Assembly: GCF_019218295.1 (NCBI RefSeq)
Contig: NZ_JAHUZF010000006.1
Location: 930,001 to 994,000, forward strand
Length of the DNA: 64,000 nt
Origin: Maritimibacter sp. DP1N21-5
GTDB lineage: Bacteria; Pseudomonadota; Alphaproteobacteria; Rhodobacterales; Rhodobacteraceae
Direction of reading: 5' to 3'
Shown: positions 27,988-37,554 of the stretch, piece after piece
Layout of the letters: the number at the start of each line of letters is the position of its first letter
How positions within the stretch are numbered: position 1 is the first letter of the stretch
Made by a program: the position numbers and the translations under genes
Notes under the pieces: generated by a model
Told to the model about the DNA's origin: nothing
The model's input: the letters and a program-made list of their open reading frames with translations, nothing else
Databases searched by the model: none

Positions 27988-28922
27988 TCCTTGCGGGCAA
28001 GCGGATGGTGCGTGAGGACAAGGTCTTTCAGCCGTTCGTCCAGAACATGGGTATAGATCTCGGTCGTCGAGATGTCGGCATGGCCCAGTAGCGTCTGGAT
28101 AGCGCGAAGGTCCGCGCCGTTCGCCAGCAGATGTGTGGCGAAGGCATGGCGCAGGCGGTGCGGCGTGACTGAGGCGGGCGACACGCCGGCGGCCACGGCA
28201 ATCTCCTTGATCAAGCCGTGAAAGCGGTGCCGGGTCAGGTGCCCCTCTTTCCCGGTCGAGGGAAACAGGAAACGCGAGGGCTTGCTGCCGGTCTCGACCC
28301 GGTGCCGGTCCTCGACCTCGTCGCGCACGGCGAGCCATTCCACAAGGGCGGCGCGGGCTGGTGGTGACAGCGGCACCATTCGTTCCTTGCCGCCTTTGCC
28401 AAGGACCAGAAGCATCCTCGTGTCGCCCCGCGCGGCATTGGCGGGCAGGGTGACGAGCTCGCTCACCCGCATCCCGGTGGCATAGAGCACTTCCATGAGG
28501 CAGGCGTTACGCAGGCGGTCCCCCGGCGTGCGTCCATGACTGCGCGCGGCGGTGAGCAGGGCGGTCACTTCCGCCTCCGACAGGGTCTTGGGGAGCGATT
28601 TCGACTTGCCGGGGCCCTTGATCCGCAGGGCGGGGTTGTCCGTCCGCCAGCCTTCCTCGAACGCGAAGCGAAAGAGTTGCTTGATCGCCGACAGCCGTCG
28701 CGCACGGGTCGACGCGGCGAGCCCCTGCGCCTCGCAATGGATGAGGTAGTCCTCGATCAACGCCCGGTCCGTCGTCTCAAGGTCCCGTTTCGCCGTCGCC
28801 ACGAAGCCCGCGAAATCCTGCAGGTCGCGCCCATAGCCCAGGAGGGTGTTGCGGGCGGCATCGAGTTCTGCGGATTGCGCTTCGAGAAACGCCGAAATCC
28901 ACCGATCCGACGACGCGCTCAT
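27984..28922 (-). CDS. xerD: Tyrosine recombinase XerD
   Basis: A 312-residue site-specific recombinase that resolves chromosome dimers with XerC at dif during division. Catalytic residues are visible: Arg in [11 protein letters not shown], HxxR in [14 protein letters not shown], His in [10 protein letters not shown] and the nucleophilic Tyr in EIYTHV. The start overlaps the stop of the upstream secreted-protein gene (ATGA), making it the last gene of a three-gene operon. Confidence 0.95.
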   Translation of the reverse strand: MSASSDRWISAFLEAQSAELDAARNTLLGYGRDLQDFAGFVATAKRDLETTDRALIEDYLIHCEAQGLAASTRARRLSAIKQLFRFAFEEGWRTDNPALRIKGPGKSKSLPKTLSEAEVTALLTAARSHGRTPGDRLRNACLMEVLYATGMRVSELVTLPANAARGDTRMLLVLGKGGKERMVPLSPPARAALVEWLAVRDEVEDRHRVETGSKPSRFLFPSTGKEGHLTRHRFHGLIKEIAVAAGVSPASVTPHRLRHAFATHLLANGADLRAIQTLLGHADISTTEIYTHVLDERLKDLVLTHHPLARKD

Positions 28923-30493
28923 CCGAGCCGCTCCAGGATAAGGACATCGAGCGCGGCGCGACGCGCCAGTTCCTCGAGCCCGATGCCGCGAAAGAACGCA
29001 ATGGCCTGGGCCAGATCGGAAAAGTCGCCACGCATCCCGTTGTCGAAAAGCGCAAGCGCCTGGAGGATGGCCTCGCCCAGGCGGTCGGTTCGGGCCAGCC
29101 GGAGCAGGTCGTCCGGTGGCGCGGAGGTGAAACCTTCCGCCACCGCGCGGGCCGTTTCGTCATAGGGAGCGAGGCCGGCCACGTTGCCTTTGGCCACACC
29201 GAGGAGAAAACGCGTTTCGTCTGTCGCGCCCGATGCGGCAAGCGCCACCGTTTCGTAGTCGTCTGACAGGAGGCCCAGCTTCAGGGCGAGGTCGCTGCCC
29301 TCGGCCGGCAGATCCAGCGCCGCCAATTCCGCGCCGTGGATGCGCGCGATCACGGCGTCGGTCTCGACCACGGCGAGGCGGTCCCAGATCGCGGGCAGGG
29401 CGGCGGATATGGCCGCCTCGTCGCTTTCTGCCAGGGCGGTCTCGAGCGCCTGAACGGCAGCGACCCGGTCCCAGACGCCGCCCGAGGCCGAGGCCTTGCG
29501 CTCCATGTAGAGGCCATGCATCTGGTTGTCCGTCACAGCCCCGGTGCGGACGAGCCGTTCGCCGGCTTCGACCCGTGCCTTCCAGCCGATATTGGCCCTG
29601 AGATCCGCCTGCGCGAAAGCGACGGGCAGGCCCGAGGTGGGAACCGGTTCGCCCACCGCTTCGAGCATCCGAAAGGTCAGGGGGGTCAGGGGGCGCGGCA
29701 CCGACAGGGGCGGTTCACCCTCGAAAAGGTCGGGGTCGAGGAACCGCGCGATGAGCGCGTCTTCCTCGTCGGTCGTCAGGTCAAGTGCCCGTGCGGTGCC
29801 CATGAGAAGCACCGCGCCGTCCCAGTCCCCCGCTCGCGCGAGGCAAAAGATGCGCGCGGGATACGTCGGGGACAGGTCGGTCCGCTCCTCCATCGCACGG
29901 CATACAGTATCCTCGTGGCCGATGAGGAGCGCGGTGTCGAACCAGCGGCGGGTGATCTCGGGTGTGATCGCCCCGGCGCGCGACAGAAGCTCATAGGCCG
30001 GATCGAGCGCCCCCATCTGAAGGAGCTTGTCGATGCGGGCCAGAAACAAAGTCTGGCCGGTGCCTCCCACGGGCGGATCGAGTTCGGCGAGGAGGAGTTC
30101 CTGAAGAAAGGCGGTGAGTGTGGGCGAAATCGCGGGACCTTCGGCGCTGATGAGCGCGGCAAGCGTCGTCGCCTCCGACTGCCCCCAGAGACCCACCGGC
30201 AGCCCGGTGATCGCGGGAGAGGTCAACCCGATCGCGTCTGCGCGGGGGACATCGGTCTGGTCCAGTCCTGTGACCGTCACATCGGGTGTCGTCGCGCCGC
30301 CGTCGACCGGAGGTTCGCCCCCGACGACTGCGCCAGTCTGGGTATCGGGGCGGGTGAGCGAATCCGACAACCAGTCGATCGCCGACATGGGTGCGTCCGT
30401 CTGCGCCCCGGCAGTCGGCGGCACCAGGGCGCCACCAATGAAGAACAAGGAAAGAAGAAGCCCTGTGGCCTTACTTGTGGCCCTAATTGCCAT
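28919..30493 (-). CDS. Secreted helical-repeat protein, function unknown
   Basis: A 524-residue protein with a clear signal peptide (hydrophobic GLLLSLFFIGGAL, cleavage near AGAQ at residues 28-31). The mature part is almost wholly alpha-helical and Ala/Leu-rich, with short Asp/Glu loops, suggesting TPR/HEAT-like repeats (for example LARIDKLLQMGALDPAYELL). No catalytic motif is recognised. It overlaps the small membrane-protein gene upstream and xerD downstream, so it may serve envelope function or cell division, but that is inference from position only. Confidence 0.8.
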   Translation of the reverse strand: MAIRATSKATGLLLSLFFIGGALVPPTAGAQTDAPMSAIDWLSDSLTRPDTQTGAVVGGEPPVDGGATTPDVTVTGLDQTDVPRADAIGLTSPAITGLPVGLWGQSEATTLAALISAEGPAISPTLTAFLQELLLAELDPPVGGTGQTLFLARIDKLLQMGALDPAYELLSRAGAITPEITRRWFDTALLIGHEDTVCRAMEERTDLSPTYPARIFCLARAGDWDGAVLLMGTARALDLTTDEEDALIARFLDPDLFEGEPPLSVPRPLTPLTFRMLEAVGEPVPTSGLPVAFAQADLRANIGWKARVEAGERLVRTGAVTDNQMHGLYMERKASASGGVWDRVAAVQALETALAESDEAAISAALPAIWDRLAVVETDAVIARIHGAELAALDLPAEGSDLALKLGLLSDDYETVALAASGATDETRFLLGVAKGNVAGLAPYDETARAVAEGFTSAPPDDLLRLARTDRLGEAILQALALFDNGMRGDFSDLAQAIAFFRGIGLEELARRAALDVLILERLG

Positions 30494-30620
30494 CCAGTGT
30501 CACCGTCAACGAATTCTGGCTCGCAGGCGGTGTGAGGTCGCCGACGAGCGCATATCCGGCTATCCCGATGGCTCCGACAACCACCACGAAGAGCACAAAT
30601 TTGATAAGCCGCGCCAGCAT
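30483..30620 (-). CDS. 45-residue single-pass membrane protein
   Basis: A gene of 45 codons beginning MLARLIKFVLFVVVVGAIGI and ending TLDGN. It has one transmembrane helix (about residues 5-26) and a short exported tail. AGGGA precedes the ATG at close spacing. Its last 11 bases overlap the start of the secreted helical-repeat gene, which would couple their translation. Similar tiny proteins before xerD are, as I recall, common in Rhodobacteraceae. Function unknown; it may anchor or stabilise the secreted neighbour. Confidence 0.7.
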   Translation of the reverse strand: MLARLIKFVLFVVVVGAIGIAGYALVGDLTPPASQNSLTVTLDGN

Positions 30621-30773
30621 GGTCCCTCGCTTTCAACTTCGACCGATCCGAACGTCTCGCGCGTTCGATTTCCGATCACGGGTTTTGCCCCGCGCGCACT
30701 TCATATATGGCATGTTCGGCAAGGTCACGCCACGGCGGTGTGACAATTTCGAGATCGGCAAGGCGCTGCCACT

Positions 30774-31319
30774 TTGGGCTACAAACTGAAAAAGCCGGTG
30801 ACGGTCGTCGGCATGATGGGCGCGGGCAAGACAGCCGTGGGCAAATCTCTGGCCCAGCGGCTTGGCGTGCCCTTCGTCGACAGTGACGCCGAGATCGAGG
30901 CCGCCGCCGCCATGACCATCCCGGAGGTCTTCGAACGCGACGGCGAGATCTTCTTCCGCCAGCGCGAATCTGAAGTCATCGCGCGCCTTCTCGCGATGGG
31001 GCCCATGGTGCTCTCTACCGGGGGCGGGGCCTTTCTGGCGGAGCGCAACCGCGAAGAGATCTCGCGTGCCGGCGTGTCGCTCTGGCTCCGGGCCGACGTG
31101 GAACTCCTGTGGCAACGCGTGCGTCACAAATCAACGCGCCCCTTACTCAGGACGGCGGATCCCAAGCGGACACTGACCGATCTCTACGAGGCGCGGCGCG
31201 ATATCTATGCCTTGGCCGATCTCGTGGTCGACAGTCACAAGAGCTATTCGATCACGACCATGACGGACCATGTAATCCGGGTCCTTCTGACCCGCCCCGA
31301 TGTATTGGAGGAGCTGTGA
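30774..31319 (+). CDS. aroK: Shikimate kinase
   Basis: A 181-residue P-loop kinase that phosphorylates shikimate. Walker A is GMMGAGKT (residues 13-20), DSDAEIE and RESEV bind shikimate, and LSTGGGAF is the central motif. The only usable start before the P-loop is the TTG at 30774: the frame has a stop 31 bases upstream and no ATG or GTG between. The stop overlaps the aroB ATG by one base (TGATG). Confidence 0.96.
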   Translation: MGYKLKKPVTVVGMMGAGKTAVGKSLAQRLGVPFVDSDAEIEAAAAMTIPEVFERDGEIFFRQRESEVIARLLAMGPMVLSTGGGAFLAERNREEISRAGVSLWLRADVELLWQRVRHKSTRPLLRTADPKRTLTDLYEARRDIYALADLVVDSHKSYSITTMTDHVIRVLLTRPDVLEEL

Positions 31320-32428
31320 TGGAAACGGTTCACGTGGCGCTCGGCGACCGCGCCTATGACGTGCGGATCGGCGCCGGCCTTCTGGCGGACGCGGGCAAAC
31401 ATATGGTCGGACTCCTCAACCGCCCGCGGGTCTGGATCGTCACCGAGGAACGGGTCGCGGGCCTGCATCTTACCGCACTTCAGGCGGCGCTATCCGCCGC
31501 GGGGATCGAGAGCGATGCGCTGATCCTGCCGCCGGGCGAGGCGACGAAGGACTGGGCACATCTCACCCGGACCGTGGAATGGCTTCTCGCCCAGCGGGTC
31601 GAACGCAAGGATGTGGTGGTGGCCTTTGGCGGCGGCGTGATCGGCGACCTCGTGGGCTTCGCGGCTGCGATCCTTCGGCGCGGTGTGCGTTTCGTTCAGA
31701 TGCCCACAAGCCTTCTGGCACAAGTGGACAGTTCCGTGGGTGGCAAGACCGGAATCAACTCGCCGCATGGCAAGAACCTGATCGGCGCCTTCCATCAACC
31801 CTCGCTCGTGCTGGCGGATATCGACGTGCTCGGCACGCTGGCGCCGCGCGATTTTCTGGCGGGCTACGGGGAAGTGGTGAAATATGGCGGGCTTGGCTCG
31901 CTCGACTTCTTCGAATGGCTGGAAACGAATGGCCCGGCCCTCGCCGCCGGAGACGTCGGGCTGCGCACCGAGGCGGTCCGGCGTTCGGTCCAGATGAAAG
32001 CCGATATCGTCGAGCGGGACGAGACCGAACAGGGCGACCGCGCGCTTCTCAACCTTGGCCACACTTTCGGCCACGCGCTCGAGGCCGCGACGGGATACTC
32101 CGACCGGCTCCTCCACGGCGAGGGCGTCGCCATCGGGTGCGCGCTGGCCTTCGAGACCTCGGCCCGGATGGGGCTCATGCCGCAGGAGTCGCCGTCGCGG
32201 TTCCGGGCGCATCTGGCCGAGATGGGGATGAAGCGCAACCTGTCGGACATTGCCGGTGATCTGCCGGACGCCGCCGGACTGATCGACCTCATGGGGCAGG
32301 ACAAGAAGGTCGAGGCGGGCAAGATCAAGTTCGTTCTCGCGCGTGAGATCGGCGAGGCCTTCGTGTGCTCCGAAACGGACCTGGACGTCGTCCGGGACGT
32401 GCTCGACGAGGGGCTTTCCGGGCGCTGA
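31319..32428 (+). CDS. aroB: 3-dehydroquinate synthase
   Basis: A 369-residue NAD- and metal-dependent enzyme of the shikimate pathway. FGGGVIGDLVGFAA (NAD-binding), DSSVGGKTGIN, GYGEVVKYG and the metal ligands in LNLGHTFGHALE and HGEGVAIG are all present. GGAGGAG is the ribosome-binding site. It is coupled to aroK, the usual alphaproteobacterial pairing. Confidence 0.98.
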   Translation: METVHVALGDRAYDVRIGAGLLADAGKHMVGLLNRPRVWIVTEERVAGLHLTALQAALSAAGIESDALILPPGEATKDWAHLTRTVEWLLAQRVERKDVVVAFGGGVIGDLVGFAAAILRRGVRFVQMPTSLLAQVDSSVGGKTGINSPHGKNLIGAFHQPSLVLADIDVLGTLAPRDFLAGYGEVVKYGGLGSLDFFEWLETNGPALAAGDVGLRTEAVRRSVQMKADIVERDETEQGDRALLNLGHTFGHALEAATGYSDRLLHGEGVAIGCALAFETSARMGLMPQESPSRFRAHLAEMGMKRNLSDIAGDLPDAAGLIDLMGQDKKVEAGKIKFVLAREIGEAFVCSETDLDVVRDVLDEGLSGR

Positions 32429-32447
32429 TGCGTCCGGGAGCCGTCCA

Positions 32448-33503
32448 CTACTTCAGATGCTCCATCACGGTCTGCTGCGTCACGTAGCCGACCGTCTCTC
32501 CCGTGGCTGTCACGACGCCGACGCCGGAAGCCCGCTGCAAGAGCCGCAGGACCTGGCCCAGGGGCTGGCCCTCGCGCACATGGGCGACATTGCGCGCCAT
32601 GACGTTTCCGACGAACTCGGCCCCACCCTGTTTCGCGTGGATGTCGAGCACATGTTTCTTCGTCACGAAGCCCACGATGCGCGACGTGGCGCTGTCGACG
32701 ACGGGGAACTCCAGAACGTCATGGGAGTCGAAGGCGGCCTTGGCCTGATCGAGCGTGAGCGTGGGCGAGAGCGCGGTGAAATGGCTGCGCATCACGTCTT
32801 CGACCCGGGCGGTCCGGGCCAGATCGCGCAACCTGACATCCTGCGCCTCGGCCCGTGCCGCCATGAAGATGAAGACGGCGATGAGCGGATAGATGAAGCT
32901 GCCGATGTAAAGCCCGTAGATCCCGAACCCGATGGCGAGGGTCTGGCCGATGAGGGCCGCGATCCGGGTCGCGGTCACGCGTGTGGTCATCAGGGAAAGC
33001 ACCGCGCGCAGCACGCGACCGCCGTCCATCGGGAAGGCGGGGATCATGTTGAAGCCGGCGAGGATCAGGTTCAAGAGCGCGATCTGCGCGGGAAGCTGCG
33101 CCAAGGTCATGCCGCCTCCGAGGGGCGCACCGTTGAAATCGGCGCTGCCCATGAGGAAGAGGATCCCGAAGATCACGACGTTCACGGCCGGGCCCGCCAG
33201 CGCGACGAGAATCTCCTGCACCGGGTTGTCCGGAATGCGTTGCAAGCGCGCGAGTCCCCCGATTGGGAGGAGCGTGATGTCCGGTGTCGGGATGCCGAAG
33301 GCCCGGGCGGTCAGGGCGTGACCGTATTCATGCGCGATCACGCAGGCGAAGAGCGCGAGCACATAGATGACGTTGATGACGGCCGCCGATGGACCGGCGG
33401 CCATCCAGGCGCTGCCGCCGATGAAGGCGAGCAGGAGGAGGAACGTGTAATGGACACGAAGCTCGGAGCCGAGAAGGCGACCTATCGGAAAAGACCAGCT
33501 CAT
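32448..33503 (-). CDS. M50B (site-2-type) zinc metalloprotease with CBS pair
   Basis: A 351-residue polytopic intramembrane protease. Zinc ligands: IAHEYGH (His58, Glu59, His62) and the NMIPAFPMDGGR motif with its Asp (about residues 150-165). The C-terminal 110 residues form two CBS domains, which sense adenosyl ligands in this family. The substrate is unknown; related proteins cut membrane-bound regulators. It lies downstream of ssb on the same strand but 80 bp away behind a hairpin, and is convergent with aroB. Confidence 0.92.
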   Translation of the reverse strand: MSWSFPIGRLLGSELRVHYTFLLLLAFIGGSAWMAAGPSAAVINVIYVLALFACVIAHEYGHALTARAFGIPTPDITLLPIGGLARLQRIPDNPVQEILVALAGPAVNVVIFGILFLMGSADFNGAPLGGGMTLAQLPAQIALLNLILAGFNMIPAFPMDGGRVLRAVLSLMTTRVTATRIAALIGQTLAIGFGIYGLYIGSFIYPLIAVFIFMAARAEAQDVRLRDLARTARVEDVMRSHFTALSPTLTLDQAKAAFDSHDVLEFPVVDSATSRIVGFVTKKHVLDIHAKQGGAEFVGNVMARNVAHVREGQPLGQVLRLLQRASGVGVVTATGETVGYVTQQTVMEHLK

Positions 33504-33524
33504 GAGAAAGACATAAGTGCAGAG

Positions 33525-33546
33525 CAGGGCGCTTGCCAGCGCCCTG
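33525..33546 (-). terminator. Hairpin between ssb and the M50 protease gene
   Basis: CAGGGCGCT-TGCC-AGCGCCCTG is a perfect 9-bp stem, 38 bases after the ssb stop. There is no T-run on the minus strand, so it may attenuate rather than end transcription. Confidence 0.45.
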
Positions 33547-33583
33547 TCAGGTCTCGTCGGACCTTTTGCGCCACTCCGCCTCG

Positions 33584-34096
33584 TCAGAAGGGGATTTCGT
33601 CGTCGAAGCCGCCACCGGCCGGGGCGCGGTCGTTGCCACCGCCGGACCGGTCGTCATAGCCGCCGCGGTCGTCGTATCCGCCACGGTCGTCATAACCGCC
33701 GCCCGAGGACCCGCCCCCGTAGGTTCCGCCGCCGCCGCCTTCGCCGCGGCTGTCGAGGAGGGTCAGTTCACCACGGTAGGGGCGCAAGACCACTTCGGTG
33801 GAATAGCGGTCCTGACCGGACTGGTCCTGCCATTTGCGGGTTTCGAGCTGGCCCTCGATATAGACCTTGGACCCCTTGCGCAGATACTGCTCGGCAATGC
33901 GGCCGAGCGGTTCCGAAAAGATCGCGACGGAATGCCATTCCGTCTTTTCCCGGCGCTCGCCGGTATTACGGTCTTTCCAGTTCTCGGAGGTCGCAATGCG
34001 CAGGTTCACCACCTTGCCGCCGTTCTGGAACGTCCGCACTTCGGGGTCGCGCCCGAGATTGCCGACGATGATCACCTTGTTCACGGAACCAGCCAT
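33584..34096 (-). CDS. ssb: Single-stranded DNA-binding protein
   Basis: A 170-residue SSB. The OB fold occupies residues 1-110 ([15 protein letters not shown], then [11 protein letters not shown] and [11 protein letters not shown]). A Gly-rich linker contains repeated GGYDDR units, and the C-terminus ends in the acidic peptide DDEIPF that binds repair and replication proteins. No LexA box is visible in the 50 bases before the ATG. Confidence 0.98.
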   Translation of the reverse strand: MAGSVNKVIIVGNLGRDPEVRTFQNGGKVVNLRIATSENWKDRNTGERREKTEWHSVAIFSEPLGRIAEQYLRKGSKVYIEGQLETRKWQDQSGQDRYSTEVVLRPYRGELTLLDSRGEGGGGGTYGGGSSGGGYDDRGGYDDRGGYDDRSGGGNDRAPAGGGFDDEIPF

Positions 34097-34285
34097 GGTG
34101 CCCCCCGAATCTGAAATTTCCGATTTCCTCGGTTACATCACCCGAGCGTGGTGAAGGAAAGGTTAAAGTGCCCCGGTCCGCGCGCGGTTTCGGTCCGACG
34201 CCCGGATGATCGGCGAGGGTGGCGAAAGGCGTGGAATTGGTCTAGTCTTCCCGGCGAACCTCTTCCACAAGGCGGAGACAGGGCG

Positions 34286-34867
34286 GTGAAGGACATTCTG
34301 GGGGGCGCTTTGGCGCTGACGCTCCTGACAGGCGCGCCGCTTATTGCGGACACGCTGTTTTCGTCGTCAAGCGGACGGGCGAATTTCGAGAACGCTTTGA
34401 AAGTGCTCGATAATCGGGCGGCGAGCCAATATCAGGGTTCGGTCCGCTACCAGCCCAACCCGCCCGCCCGCGATGCCGCGATCCCGCGCTACAACGGCAA
34501 TTACAAGGGGACCTATCTGGCCGCCGCGAAAGAGGCGGCGCGCAAGCATGGTATCCCGGAAGACCTGTTCCTGCGACTCGTTCAGCAGGAATCGGGCTGG
34601 AATCCCTCGGCGAAGAGTCATGCGGGAGCCTTCGGCCTCGCGCAGCTCATGCCGGAAACCGCCGCGCGGCTGGGTGTGGATCCCGCCGACCCGCACCAGA
34701 ACCTCGAAGGCGGCGCGCGCTACCTTCGTCAGCAATACAACCGGTTCCAAAGCTGGAAGCTTGCGCTGGCCGCCTATAACGCGGGTCCCGAGGCGGTTGC
34801 GAAATACGACGGCGTGCCGCCCTATGACGAGACGCAGGGCTACGTGAAGGCGATCCTCGGCGGTTGA
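34286..34867 (+). CDS. Soluble-lytic-transglycosylase-domain protein (SLT, family 1)
   Basis: A 193-residue protein with an N-terminal signal or anchor ([18 protein letters not shown]) and a lysozyme-like SLT domain (about residues 75-193). The catalytic Glu102 is in [24 protein letters not shown] and [12 protein letters not shown] are the other SLT signatures. It cleaves peptidoglycan glycan strands in the periplasm. The start is the GTG at 34286 with GGCGGAG upstream; the frame is open to 34148 but that region does not look like protein. Confidence 0.92.
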   Translation: MKDILGGALALTLLTGAPLIADTLFSSSSGRANFENALKVLDNRAASQYQGSVRYQPNPPARDAAIPRYNGNYKGTYLAAAKEAARKHGIPEDLFLRLVQQESGWNPSAKSHAGAFGLAQLMPETAARLGVDPADPHQNLEGGARYLRQQYNRFQSWKLALAAYNAGPEAVAKYDGVPPYDETQGYVKAILGG

Positions 34868-34873
34868 TCCGTC

Positions 34874-35392
34874 TCAGAGCTCGCGGTGGACGAAGTCTAT
34901 GCCCCGGCGGCTGAACCCCATGAAAGACCAGGACGTCAGAAGCCGCGCGAAGAGCCCAAGCGAATAGCGCGGCAGGTTCTTGCAGTCATCCGGCAGGCGA
35001 TCTCCGCCGACCCGGTCCCTGAGCATCACGCGCATTTCGGTCTTCGGTCGCTCCTCGGGCGGGAGCCGGTCGCGATAGATCGTGGCCCATCCACCCTTCG
35101 TGTAATCTAGGAACATGGGCGTGCCGCAACAGGTCGCAATGATACGGCGAGTCGCAGACTGTCTGGACAGCCGGTATTCGGCCAGATGCTCGGCCCCGCG
35201 CAGGCACCGGACGCGGTCCTTTCGCCAGACCACGTGATCGGTTCCGCCATCCTCATTCATGATGAGAATGCCGAAGCGATTTTCGAAGTGAAGTGCCGCA
35301 GTTTGACAATCAGAACAATAGCATGTGGTCGTGACGACCGGCGTTCCCCGCAAGTCCAGCACCACTTCCCCGCAACGGCATGTCGCCTGCAC
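34874..35392 (-). CDS. GFA/CENP-V-type zinc-binding protein (DUF6151-like)
   Basis: A 172-residue protein with the cysteine pattern of the GFA family: CRCG near the N-terminus, CYCSDCQ at about residue 24, and CCGTP near residue 89, enough for two structural zinc sites. The C-terminal 70 residues are helical. True glutathione-dependent formaldehyde-activating enzymes are longer-studied members, but most GFA-like proteins have unknown roles, so no reaction is claimed. It is a single gene, convergent with the transglycosylase. Confidence 0.75.
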   Translation of the reverse strand: MQATCRCGEVVLDLRGTPVVTTTCYCSDCQTAALHFENRFGILIMNEDGGTDHVVWRKDRVRCLRGAEHLAEYRLSRQSATRRIIATCCGTPMFLDYTKGGWATIYRDRLPPEERPKTEMRVMLRDRVGGDRLPDDCKNLPRYSLGLFARLLTSWSFMGFSRRGIDFVHREL

Positions 35393-35515
35393 CGCGCTGT
35401 CTCCTCGTCCCTGAGCGGTGCCGATGTTACGGTCCGCTGTCCCAAGGCAAAGGTGTCGCGCGCAAAGCGCACGGCGTCAAGTAAAAGAGGGTGGTGGTCT
35501 CGGAAAACCCGTGGA

Positions 35516-36322
35516 TCAGCCGCCGCGCCGGAACTGCGAGGGCGTGCGCCCGGTGTGCTGCTGGAACGCGCGGGTGAAATAGGCCGCGGAGGCGAAGCCG
35601 AGCGAGGAGGCGATGTCCTTGATCGGCATGTGAGTCTCGGTCAGCAGACGACGCGCTTCGTAATGCACGCGATCCGCGAGGATCGAAGAGGCCGGGCGAC
35701 CGCAGGCCTTGTTGCAGACGCGGGACAAATGCGTGGGCGTGACACCAAGGTCCTTGGCGTAATCGCGCACCGTCTTGGCCGAATGGAAGTCCTGTTCCAC
35801 CAGCGCGGTATAGGCGGCGGCCAGTCGGGAGGAGGCGTCCGCATCGGGTTCCTCGATGTCGAGCGACCGCATCTGCCGTTCGACCCAGACCGACAAGAGC
35901 CCGGCATGGCAAAGCATCGCGCGGTCGGAGGCGAGGTTGCCGCCCTCGAGCTCGGTCTGGAGATTGTCGATCAGGCGGTTGAGCTCGATATGCTGTTCGC
36001 TTTCGGGCAGGCGCATGTGCACGGTGTCTTCGGGTAGTTCGAGCTGCCGTTCGACGCCGACCGGAAAGACCACGATCATGCCCTGCACCGAGGAATTCAT
36101 CTCGAATCCGTGCATCGTGCCGGCGGGAATGAAGATCGCATTGTGGGCGGTATAGCCCGCCGTCTTGCCGTTGACCGTGATTCGGCCCTGGCCACGGGTG
36201 AACCACAGAAGGACCGGCGCGCCATAGCTGCGCATCGCTTCAGTGCGCCAACGGCCACCATTCGCCAGTCGCGCAAGGGGAATCACACGAAACGGGGACG
36301 ATAGCCTGTTGGTCTGATCCAT
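35516..36322 (-). CDS. AraC-family transcriptional regulator
   Basis: A 268-residue regulator: an N-terminal cupin-like sensing domain (FTRGQGRITVNG, then NAIFIPAGTMHGFEM) and a C-terminal pair of helix-turn-helix motifs (VRDYAKDLGVTPTHLSRVC and IKDIASSLGFASAAYFTRAF, ending GRTPSQFRR). Cupin-type AraC proteins usually bind small aromatic or sugar-like inducers. GGGAGAG lies before the ATG at 36322. Its target is not obvious: the neighbours are convergent or unrelated. Confidence 0.92.
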   Translation of the reverse strand: MDQTNRLSSPFRVIPLARLANGGRWRTEAMRSYGAPVLLWFTRGQGRITVNGKTAGYTAHNAIFIPAGTMHGFEMNSSVQGMIVVFPVGVERQLELPEDTVHMRLPESEQHIELNRLIDNLQTELEGGNLASDRAMLCHAGLLSVWVERQMRSLDIEEPDADASSRLAAAYTALVEQDFHSAKTVRDYAKDLGVTPTHLSRVCNKACGRPASSILADRVHYEARRLLTETHMPIKDIASSLGFASAAYFTRAFQQHTGRTPSQFRRGG

Positions 36323-36472
36323 GCGAAAATCTCTCCCATCCCTCGGAGGCTTCGACCGCTTGTCCTGGCTACTTACAGGCGAAATTTCCCTGTCGTTCAC
36401 GGGGTGGACCGGGTGACCTCTCGTTCGTGTGAGGATACGGGTACCCGATTCCCGCTCACCTGTCGCCCCTAG

Positions 36473-36505
36473 CTATCCACAGGGTGCCGGTTTGCCTGTG
36501 GATAA
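36473..36505. promoter_or_regulatory. Inverted pair of DnaA boxes
   Basis: TGTGGATAA (36497-36505) is a perfect DnaA box in reverse; CTATCCACA (36473-36481) is one base from consensus in the other orientation. With flanking bases they form a 9-bp inverted repeat around a 15-base centre. They lie between the AraC gene and miaA. They could bind DnaA, or be only an RNA hairpin. Confidence 0.45.
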
Positions 36506-36550
36506 GTCTGAGGCAATTTCCGTCTGTTTCCAAGAGGCCACAGTTTACCT

Positions 36551-37447
36551 TCAGACGTGTTCGCTCGGAATCGGGAAGTTGCACCATTTCGACATTCGGG
36601 CCCGGAACCAGGTCATTTGACGCTTTGCGTATTGTCGTGTTGCGACCACGGCGCTGTCGCGGGCATTTTCAAGCGTCATTTCACCCCTTAGATGGGCAAT
36701 CAACTCCCGGGCACCGATCGCCTTGGACGAGGGGGCCGTGGGGGACCAGTCGGGCAGGTTCGCGCGGGCTTCCTCGAGCGCGCCCTGAGCGATCATGGCA
36801 TCGAAGCGTCGGGTGATCCGGGAGAGGAGCCACTCTCTGTCTGGGAGAAGGCAGATCGGCGTCACGTCGTCCAATGGAAGAAGTGGCGCGGGCGTCGTGT
36901 CCTGCCAACTGGCCAGACCGTGTCCGGTCGTGCGCTGGACTTCCCAGGCACGGGCGACACGGGCCGGGTTCCGCTGGTCGATCCTTGCGAGGGTTTCCGG
37001 ATCGAGGTCGTCGAGAAGAGCCTGAAGTCCGTTTCGGTCCAGAAGGGCTTCGCCTTCGGCCCTGATTTCGGCAGGGGTCTGCGGAATCTCCGCGAGGCCC
37101 TCGGTCAAGGCCGTCAGGTAAAGCCCAGTGCCCCCAACGATGATGGGGCGGTCAGGTCCGGCGAGGATCGGCGTGACATCCCGAAGCCAGTGTCCGACGG
37201 AATAGGCGGTGTCGCCGGACACATGTCCATAAAGCCTGTGCGGCGCGACCTCTTCCTCCGACAGGCTGGGGCGCGCCGTGAGGATGCGCCAATTGGCAAA
37301 GACCTGAAGCGCATCGGCGTTGACGACGACGCCGCCACCGTCGCGTGCGAGGGCAAGGGCGAGGGCGCTTTTTCCGCTCGCCGTCGGTCCGGCGATCAGG
37401 ACCGGCCGGTCCGGCGGCACGTCCTTCAGAAGCGCGTCCAAGTCCAT
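36551..37447 (-). CDS. miaA: tRNA dimethylallyltransferase
   Basis: A 298-residue enzyme that adds dimethylallyl to A37 of tRNAs reading U-starting codons. The P-loop [10 protein letters not shown] (about residues 19-28), NADALQVF, the [11 protein letters not shown] motif and a C-terminal [12 protein letters not shown] (tRNA contact) are present. The ATG at 37447 gives the family length; longer starts at 37510 or 37585 would read through the pyrH upstream region without a ribosome-binding site. It is divergent from pyrH. Confidence 0.96.
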   Translation of the reverse strand: MDLDALLKDVPPDRPVLIAGPTASGKSALALALARDGGGVVVNADALQVFANWRILTARPSLSEEEVAPHRLYGHVSGDTAYSVGHWLRDVTPILAGPDRPIIVGGTGLYLTALTEGLAEIPQTPAEIRAEGEALLDRNGLQALLDDLDPETLARIDQRNPARVARAWEVQRTTGHGLASWQDTTPAPLLPLDDVTPICLLPDREWLLSRITRRFDAMIAQGALEEARANLPDWSPTAPSSKAIGARELIAHLRGEMTLENARDSAVVATRQYAKRQMTWFRARMSKWCNFPIPSEHV

Positions 37448-37554
37448 ATCCGCGTGGCACCCCTCAGGTCCCGGCCATAGCGCATTGCGCCTCCGGGGTT
37501 TTTCCGACATTACAGGCGCGATCCATACATGAGCCCCGAGGACGACGCAAAGAC

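Noticed and set aside
33600..33760. Short tandem DNA repeats that could be mistaken for a CRISPR or minisatellite
   Set aside because: They encode the GGYDDR units of the SSB linker, in frame; no spacers and no cas genes.
36323..36550. Chromosome origin suggested by the two DnaA boxes
   Set aside because: Only two boxes, no AT-rich unwinding region and no replication genes nearby; kept only as a DnaA-box observation.
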